Source of the DNA: Rubrimonas cliftonensis
GTDB lineage: Bacteria; Pseudomonadota; Alphaproteobacteria; Rhodobacterales; Rhodobacteraceae
Length of the DNA: 64,000 nucleotides
Reading direction: 5' to 3'
Assembly: GCF_900107585.1 (NCBI RefSeq)
Contig: NZ_FNQM01000003.1
Span: 248,001 to 312,000, forward strand
This document shows, piece after piece, positions 58,984 to 64,000 of the stretch. The position numbers and the translations under genes are program-made. Numbering within the stretch: position 1 is the stretch's first letter; each line of letters starts with the position of its first letter. The notes beneath the pieces are model-generated. The model worked only from the letters and a program-made list of their open reading frames with translations, was not told the origin of the DNA and ran no database searches.

Positions 58984-59784
58984 ATGCCGGAGTTTCTCAA
59001 GGAACTGCCGCAGGCCGATCTGGCGCTGCTTTGCGTCGCCGCCACGGTCGGCGTGACATGGCTCGGCGTGCTGCTCGTGAAGCCGTTCCTGCGGCTGCTT
59101 GTCGGCGGCGAGGCCAACGTCAACGCCACCATCGGCTTCGCGACCTCGGTGTTCAGCCTGTTCTACGGCCTGCTGGTGGGCCTGCTGGCCGTTGCCGCCT
59201 ACCAGAACGCCGAGGCGGTGGAGCGGGCGGCGTTCAACGAGGCGGCGAGCGTCTCTTCGCTCTACGCCGACGCCGCGAGCTACCCCGACCCGATGCGGTC
59301 GGAGCTGCGCGAGATGCTGCGCGACTATGTGCTCTACACCATCCTGAAGGACTGGCCGGCGCACCGGCGCGGCGAAATCCTTCTCGGCGGTTCCCATCGG
59401 GCGGACGCGATGCGGCAGCGTCTCGCCGGCTTCTCGCCGGAGACGCCGTCGCAGGACATCCTGCACCGCCAGGTGACGCAGGTGTTCCACGAATTCTCCC
59501 GCGCGCGGGACGCACGGCTCGGCGGCGTCCTGACGCGAATCCCCGCGGTGCTGTGGTACGCCGTGATCGCCGGGGCGGCAGTGAACATCGCATTCCTCAT
59601 CATGCTGAAGATCCGCCCCGCCCCGCATCTCGTGCTCGGCGGCCTGGTGTCGTTCTTCCTCGGCGTGATGCTTTTCGTGATCATCGCGCTGGACGACCCG
59701 CTGCGCGGCGACGGCGGGCTGCGGCCCGAGGCGATGTCGGCGCTGTGGGAGACCCGCATGGTCTTCGACGAGCCGCAGGTCTGA
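58984..59784 (+). CDS. DUF4239 membrane protein
   Basis: The 266-residue protein has four hydrophobic helices, two N-terminal and two C-terminal, around a soluble helical middle. The DUF4239 signature is visible (FATSVFSLFYGLLVGLLAVAAYQNAEAVERAAFNEAASVSSLY, then LLGGLVSFF-type helices). The family resembles bestrophin-like proteins but has no proven role. It is five bases before an AIM24-family gene, and divergent from the TAXI protein. Confidence 0.88.
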   Translation: MPEFLKELPQADLALLCVAATVGVTWLGVLLVKPFLRLLVGGEANVNATIGFATSVFSLFYGLLVGLLAVAAYQNAEAVERAAFNEAASVSSLYADAASYPDPMRSELREMLRDYVLYTILKDWPAHRRGEILLGGSHRADAMRQRLAGFSPETPSQDILHRQVTQVFHEFSRARDARLGGVLTRIPAVLWYAVIAGAAVNIAFLIMLKIRPAPHLVLGGLVSFFLGVMLFVIIALDDPLRGDGGLRPEAMSALWETRMVFDEPQV

Positions 59785-59789
59785 CGGCC

Positions 59790-60470
59790 ATGGCCCGCTT
59801 CACCGTGCGCGACGTGGAGGGCATGCGGCAGCTCCGCATCGATCTCGCCGGAGAGACCGTGCGAACGGTGCGCGGCGCGCTCTCGCGACTGGAGGGCGAC
59901 ATCCGCATGACGGCGCCGCTGCCGGGGCCCGGAACGCTTCTGCGCTCGATGATCTCGCGCGAGGGCGCCGTGCGGCCGCGCTACACCGGCTCGGGCGCGG
60001 TGCACCTGCAACCCTCGATGCGCGGCTACCATGTGTTCGAGGCGCGGGAGATGCGCTGGATACTCGAACCGGGCGTGTTCTGGGCGGCCGAGGGCGACGT
60101 GAGGCTGGGCCTGCGGCTGGAGCGCATCGTGCCCTCGCTCTTCGCCGGCGACGGGCTGTTCAAGCTGCAGACGACCGTGGTGGGCGAGGGCAAGGTGGTC
60201 ATCAACGCGCCCGGTCCGGTCGAGGAAGTCGCCATCGACGACGCCGAGATCCTCGTGAAGGGACGCCTCGTGCTGGGGCGGACCGACGGCCTGCGCTTCT
60301 CGACCAAGCGCCCGGGCGGACTGATCCGCGCACTCATCGCCGGGGAGCCCCTCGCGAGGGCCTATCGCGGGACCGGCAAGCTGCTGGTCTGCTGGACGCC
60401 CTACTGGAACCAGTACATCCACGACATGATGAACCCCGATCTCAGGCCGTCCTCCGGCCTGTGGGAGTGA
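59790..60470 (+). CDS. AIM24 family protein
   Basis: The 226-residue protein is a beta-rich AIM24/TIGR00266-type protein. The core YTGSGAVHLQPSMRGYHVFEA is followed by repeated strands ending FKLQTTVVGEGKVVINAPG and TGKLLVCWTPYWNQYIHDM. No signal peptide. In other organisms AIM24 proteins have unclear roles, some membrane-associated. It is probably co-transcribed with the DUF4239 gene. Confidence 0.85.
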   Translation: MARFTVRDVEGMRQLRIDLAGETVRTVRGALSRLEGDIRMTAPLPGPGTLLRSMISREGAVRPRYTGSGAVHLQPSMRGYHVFEAREMRWILEPGVFWAAEGDVRLGLRLERIVPSLFAGDGLFKLQTTVVGEGKVVINAPGPVEEVAIDDAEILVKGRLVLGRTDGLRFSTKRPGGLIRALIAGEPLARAYRGTGKLLVCWTPYWNQYIHDMMNPDLRPSSGLWE

Positions 60471-60507
60471 GCGGCCGGCGGCGGGATGGGGCCGCCGACC
60501 GAAACCT

Positions 60508-60924
60508 TCAGCCGCGCTTCACGGCGATGCGCTTGCCCTGCGCGATGCTGTCGGCGCGCCGCGCGATGGCGACCGTCAGCACCCCGTCGGCGTGCGACGC
60601 CTCGACGGCGTTCGGGTCCGCGTCCGCCGGCAGGCGGAAACTGCGCTGGAAGGCGCCGTACTCGCGCTCGCTGAAGAAATAGGTGCGGCCCTCCACCCTG
60701 CGTTCGGCGCGCTTCTCGCCGCGCACGATCAGCGCGCCGTCATGCATCGAGAGCTCGATGTCCTCGGGCTTCACGCCCGGCAGCTCGATCGTGATCTCAT
60801 AGCCCGCCTTGTCGGTCGCCGCCTCGCTGCGCGGCGCGAACCAGTCGGCGACGCGCTGACCCGCGGCGCGCAGCGGCTCGAACAGCGCGGGCCACCAGTG
60901 GCTCGCATCGGTCTTTTCGACCAT
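60508..60924 (-). CDS. Hsp20/alpha-crystallin small heat shock protein
   Basis: The 138-residue chaperone holds unfolded proteins in the cytoplasm. The alpha-crystallin domain spans about residues 40-130, with ELPGVKPEDIELSMHDGALIVRGEKR and FQRSFRLPADADPNAVEASHADGVLTVAI. The C-terminal AQGKRIAVKRG replaces the common IxI tail. Start 60924 has a GGAGG site five bases upstream. Nothing in the surrounding sequence identifies a heat-shock promoter or ROSE element with confidence. Confidence 0.94.
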   Translation of the reverse strand: MVEKTDASHWWPALFEPLRAAGQRVADWFAPRSEAATDKAGYEITIELPGVKPEDIELSMHDGALIVRGEKRAERRVEGRTYFFSEREYGAFQRSFRLPADADPNAVEASHADGVLTVAIARRADSIAQGKRIAVKRG

Positions 60925-61005
60925 GAACGCCTCCTCTCCCAAGGTGTCGATGGCGAGAGGATGGCGCCGGAGCGATCGCCCGCCTTGACGGCGGTCAATC
61001 GCCGG

Positions 61006-62127
61006 TCAAGGCAACGGGCCGGTCCGGTGGAGGCGCACCTTGAGGGGGCCGTGCGGAACCGGCGGGCCAGGCGGCAGGAAGGGCAGCCCCGCGGCCTGCG
61101 CCAGCGCCGGCTCGCTGGTCACGACGCCGACGCGCCAGCCGCGGAAACGCTCCCGCAGCGCCTGCCCGAGCGATCCGTAGAGCGCGCGCAGGTCGCCCTT
61201 CTCGCCGATGCGCTCCCCGTAGGGCGGGTTCACGACGACGAGGCCGGGCTCGCCCTCCAGCGCCTCCGGCGGGGCCAGCGCGCTGACGGCCTGCCGGCGG
61301 AACACGGCGGCGCCGGCGACCCCGGCGCGCGCCGCGTTGGCCTCGGCCGCCTCGACGGCCCCGGCGTCGCGGTCCATCCCGAAGAACCGCGGGCGGCCCG
61401 GGGCCGCGCCGGGCGACCTCATCGCGGCGAAGGCGGCGGCGTCGAAACCGGGGAACCGCTCGAATGCGAAGGCTCGCCCCCTGCCCGCATCGAGCCCCAG
61501 CGCGATTTCCGCCGCCTCCAGAACGAAGGTGCCCGAGCCGCACATCGGGTCCACGACCGGCTCCGCGCCATGATGGCCGCAGGCGCGCAGGAACAGCGCC
61601 GCGAGCGTCTCGCGCAGCGGCGCCTTGCCGACGGCGAGCTTGTGGCCGCGCTTGTGGAGCGGCTCGCCGGAGGCGTCGATGCTCACCACGCAATGGTCCT
61701 CGACGATGCGGGCGAGGATGCGGAAACCGGCTTCCGGCGCCTCCGTCCCGCCGACGGCCTCCGCCGCGGCGCGCGCGATCCGCTGCGCGGCGGCGCCCGC
61801 GTGCCAGATTCGGGAGCGCTGGCAGGCGGCGTCCACCCGCAGCGTGGCGCCCGGCGGCAGAATGTCCGACCAGGGCAGCCGCCTGGCGCGCTTGTCGAGC
61901 TGGGCGAGGTGCACGGCGTGGAAGGCGCCGACGCGCGCGAGCACCCTTCCCGCGCCGCGCAGCTTCAGGTTCGCGCGCCAGACCTCGGGCCAGCCGCCCC
62001 GCGTCAGCACCCCGCCGGGCGAGACCTCGGCGCCGCGGAAACCGAGCGCCGCCGCCTCGTCGCGCAGCAGCGGCTCCAGGCCCGGCGGCGCGGCGAGGAA
62101 GATGTCGAACTCCGCAGGGGCGGTCAT
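61006..62127 (-). CDS. THUMP domain RNA methyltransferase (RlmL-like N2G type)
   Basis: The 373-residue protein has a THUMP-like N-terminal region for RNA binding and a Rossmann methyltransferase domain. VDPMCGSGTFVLEAAEIALG is motif I and VVNPPYGERIGEKGDL is the catalytic NPPY motif. It resembles RlmL/RlmKL, which modifies guanine in 23S rRNA, but is a short single-domain form, so the exact target base is not certain. It follows the Hsp20 gene in transcription order; the two are 81 bases apart. Confidence 0.92.
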   Translation of the reverse strand: MTAPAEFDIFLAAPPGLEPLLRDEAAALGFRGAEVSPGGVLTRGGWPEVWRANLKLRGAGRVLARVGAFHAVHLAQLDKRARRLPWSDILPPGATLRVDAACQRSRIWHAGAAAQRIARAAAEAVGGTEAPEAGFRILARIVEDHCVVSIDASGEPLHKRGHKLAVGKAPLRETLAALFLRACGHHGAEPVVDPMCGSGTFVLEAAEIALGLDAGRGRAFAFERFPGFDAAAFAAMRSPGAAPGRPRFFGMDRDAGAVEAAEANAARAGVAGAAVFRRQAVSALAPPEALEGEPGLVVVNPPYGERIGEKGDLRALYGSLGQALRERFRGWRVGVVTSEPALAQAAGLPFLPPGPPVPHGPLKVRLHRTGPLP

Positions 62128-62224
62128 AGCGTCGGCTCGCGGATCGGGAGGGGCGTCGCCGCCTGCGGCGCGGGAGAGGCCCCATGCCCCGCCGCGGCCG
62201 CGATTGCAACGCCGCCGCGCGCGG

Positions 62225-62734
62225 TCACTTCGTCTTCTTGCCCTCGGCGATGTAGTCCGTCAGGGCGAACAGCACGCCGGAGACGACGAAGGCGACATGG
62301 ATGCCCACCTGCCAGGCCAGCGCCTCGGCGCTGTGCCCCTCCGGCTGGAGGAAGGACTTCAGCAGCTCCACCGCGGAGATCGCGACGATGGCGCCGATGA
62401 GCTTCAGCTTGAGATCGGCGAATCCCACCTTGCCCATCCACGGCGGCCGGTCCTCATGGTCGGCCGCCCCCATCTTCGAGACGAAGTTCTCGTAGCCGGA
62501 GAAGACGATGATGAGCAGGAGGCTGGCGATCAGCGTCGTGTCCACCATGGTCAGGATGCGGATCACGGCGTCGTCGGACGTGCCGCCCAGCACGTCGTCG
62601 GCAAGGCCCACCAGATCCTTGCAGAACTTGTAGAGCAGGGCGACGATGCCGAGGATCAGCCCCAGGAAGAACGGAGCCAGCAGCCAGCGGCTGAGAAATA
62701 TCACCCGCTCCAGCGCGTTTTCCAGCCAAAGCAT
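62225..62734 (-). CDS. YqhA/TIGR00645 family membrane protein
   Basis: The 169-residue protein has three or four hydrophobic helices (RWLLAPFFLGLILGIVALLYKF, ILTMVDTTLIASLLLIIVFSGYENFVSK, then two later) with the UPF0114/YqhA signature. Function is unknown. ATG 62734 (MLWLENALERVIFLSRW) is the family start. The longer open frame upstream is arginine/alanine-rich and overlaps no conserved sequence. Confidence 0.92.
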   Translation of the reverse strand: MLWLENALERVIFLSRWLLAPFFLGLILGIVALLYKFCKDLVGLADDVLGGTSDDAVIRILTMVDTTLIASLLLIIVFSGYENFVSKMGAADHEDRPPWMGKVGFADLKLKLIGAIVAISAVELLKSFLQPEGHSAEALAWQVGIHVAFVVSGVLFALTDYIAEGKKTK

Positions 62735-62857
62735 CCCTGCACCCTTCCGCCTCGCGCCGCCCGTCGCCGCGGCGGCTGCGACACATAGCCGATCCGGCAG
62801 CTTTGTCAGCATCCCGGCGCGGAGAACAGACCCTGACGCGCGCCGCGCCGCGGCCGC

Positions 62858-62885
62858 TTGCAATCCCCGGCGCGCGGCCTTAAAC
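62858..62885 (+). promoter_or_regulatory. Putative tRNA-Lys promoter
   Basis: TTGCAA (62858-62863) and TTAAAC (62880-62885) with 16-base spacing lie ten bases before the tRNA gene. The TTG/TTAAAC pair is typical of stable-RNA promoters in alphaproteobacteria. Confidence 0.5.
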
Positions 62886-62895
62886 GGCGCGGCAT

Positions 62896-62949
<54 letters not shown>

Positions 62950-62971
<22 letters not shown>

Positions 62972-64000
62972 TATCCCTCAACGGTTTTCGAGCTTCGCCT
63001 CAAGCGTGGCCAGCTTATTTTGGAAGCTGTTTTGGAGTTTGAGCGCCGCCGACTGGGCGAGCGAGCCATCATTCTTGAGGTAGTGGCGGTCGAGGATTCG
63101 GCTCACGTCGGCCCTCTTGTGTCCCGTTATCGCGCTGATCTCCTCGATGGTGCAGCCCGCATGTCGCAACATGGTGGCGGCAGTCCCTCGGAGGTCAGAG
63201 AACCGGCGATCGGCGATCGCAAGCATCTCATCGGCGTACTTGATGGCGTCTTTTCCGACGGCGGCTTCGCGAAGCGCGCACGCCGCTTCGACCACGGCCT
63301 TACGGGCCTTCCGGAACTCGCATCTGAATCCGCCCGACGTCCAGCGCTGGCCCTCCAACGTTGTGAGGACGGTGTCATCCGGCCCCTGGGCCGGGATCGC
63401 GTTCATCATTGCCGCCAGAGGCCCCCAGACCGGCACCTTGACATGAACGTCAGTCTTGGACTGCCGCACATCGAGAAAATCGGGACCGCACCGCCGCCAA
63501 ATGATGTCAAGGCAATCACGCTGGCGCTGGCCGCTGAAGCCGCCGAGAAGCACGCCACGGGCGACGCGCGCCGGCGCATGGTCGACAAAGAACTCGAGCT
63601 GCGCCACTGACCAGATGGTCTCTACGCGAGTGCCCGCATACACGCGCCCCGGGCGCAAGACCGGGTTTCGGCCAAGGAGCTCGAGGTTAACGCCAAAACT
63701 GAAGAGAGCGCTCAGGACACTCATGGCATAGTCGGCACTCCGCGGACGATCTTCAGCGATCTCATCGCGCCACTCGATGAAAACTTCACGGCTGCCGCGC
63801 TCTTCGACAGCGGCTAGGGGCATTTCGCCAAACTCGTCCTCGATCTCGTCGAGATAGCGGCGATAGTCCTTCTGTGACTTCTCTTCGAGTGCGAGATAGC
63901 CTTTTTGGGTGCCGCTCTTGTTACGGCTCTTCTCGTATCGCCTGATGAGACTGGCAACATTTGGAGGTGCGACCGGGGGCGGACCGTCTTTGGCGCGCTG
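62950..64000. mobile_element. Left end of a genomic island integrated at tRNA-Lys (inferred)
   Basis: A tRNA-proximal tyrosine recombinase reading toward the tRNA 3' end, with a drop in G+C, is the usual signature of an integrative element using the tRNA 3' end as its attachment site. The direct repeat that would mark the other end is outside the window, so the limits and cargo are unknown. Confidence 0.6.
62978..64000 (-). CDS. Tyrosine site-specific recombinase (integrase), truncated by the window edge
   Basis: At least 340 residues are visible and the frame is open at the right edge. A SAM-like N-terminal DNA-binding region (EKSQKDYRRYLDEIEDEF, SREVFIEWRDEIAEDRPRSADYAM) precedes a tyrosine-recombinase catalytic domain. 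FSGQRQRDCLDIIW holds the first Arg, RQSKTDVHVKVPVW the Lys, then FSDLRGTAATMLRHAGCTIEEISAITGHKRADV (Arg, second His) and DRHYL (Tyr nucleophile). In related enzymes the LR box is preceded by His (HDLR); here it is Ser (SDLR). It probably mediates island integration at tRNA-Lys. One sampled line is 58% G+C, lower than the chromosome average. Confidence 0.93.
   Translation of the reverse strand, partial: QRAKDGPPPVAPPNVASLIRRYEKSRNKSGTQKGYLALEEKSQKDYRRYLDEIEDEFGEMPLAAVEERGSREVFIEWRDEIAEDRPRSADYAMSVLSALFSFGVNLELLGRNPVLRPGRVYAGTRVETIWSVAQLEFFVDHAPARVARGVLLGGFSGQRQRDCLDIIWRRCGPDFLDVRQSKTDVHVKVPVWGPLAAMMNAIPAQGPDDTVLTTLEGQRWTSGGFRCEFRKARKAVVEAACALREAAVGKDAIKYADEMLAIADRRFSDLRGTAATMLRHAGCTIEEISAITGHKRADVSRILDRHYLKNDGSLAQSAALKLQNSFQNKLATLEAKLENR

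Overview
This is a very GC-rich alphaproteobacterial chromosome segment; one sampled ordinary 60-base line is 80% G+C. It most resembles a member of the Rhodobacterales. The supporting markers are GcrA, a membrane-bound ferritin/VIT protein (MbfA), a cytochrome c-tailed urate hydroxylase (PuuD), two proteins with VPLPA-type C-terminal sorting tails, the rpmH-rnpA-yidD-yidC-MOSC-engB order, and a zapA-6S RNA-ygfA locus. The species cannot be fixed from this window.

Layout. 1-9.6 kb: purine catabolism (uraH end, xdhA-xdhB-xdhC, guaD, puuD), with an HpaI-type aldolase and a CHASE2 membrane protein inserted. 9.7-15.9 kb: FkbM methyltransferase, DUF1178 protein, PhoR-like kinase, the iron exporter mbfA behind a candidate Irr operator, an NsrR-like Rrf2 regulator, gcrA and an ABC-2 permease. 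16.0-23.4 kb: a VPLPA-tailed secreted protein, acetyl-CoA synthetase, a histidine kinase, and a TMEM64/flavin disulfide oxidoreductase pair. 23.6-29.2 kb: rpmH-rnpA-yidD, a TRIC channel, DUF486 protein, yidC, MOSC protein and engB. A seven-copy 32-bp tandem repeat lies exactly on the yidC/MOSC junction. 29.2-34.7 kb: an alcohol dehydrogenase and a his operon (hisB, DUF2628, hisH, hisA, LysE exporter, small protein, hisF, hisE) joined by short overlaps.

34.8-41.5 kb is the least described part. It holds a compact minus-strand cassette of an outer-membrane barrel-like protein, an exported caspase-like protease and two coiled-coil lipoproteins. Divergent from it is a membrane glycosyltransferase fused to an MshEN-like N-terminal domain. 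41.7-46.3 kb: transketolase, a coiled-coil protein, zapA, a 6S RNA locus, ygfA and a YmdB-type phosphodiesterase. 46.3-47.6 kb: a VPLPA-tailed nuclease/phosphatase. 47.8-56.3 kb: a glycogen operon glgC-glgA-glgX-malQ-pgm, without glgB or glgP in view. 56.5-62.7 kb: glutamate dehydrogenase-type enzyme, TAXI binding protein, DUF4239 and AIM24 proteins, Hsp20, a THUMP methyltransferase and a YqhA protein.

The right edge has a tRNA-Lys(CUU) followed 6 bp later by the 3' end of a tyrosine recombinase that runs off the window. Its base composition is visibly lower (35 of 60 G+C in one sampled line), so a genomic island probably begins here.

How the parts work together: guanine (GuaD) and hypoxanthine/xanthine (XdhABC) feed urate to PuuD, then UraH. 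GlgC/GlgA make glycogen while GlgX/MalQ/Pgm turn it over. RnpA/RpmH/YidD/YidC form the usual RNA-processing and membrane-insertion locus. Translational coupling through ATGA or GTGA overlaps is pervasive, and the repeat array looks like an expanded version of one such junction.
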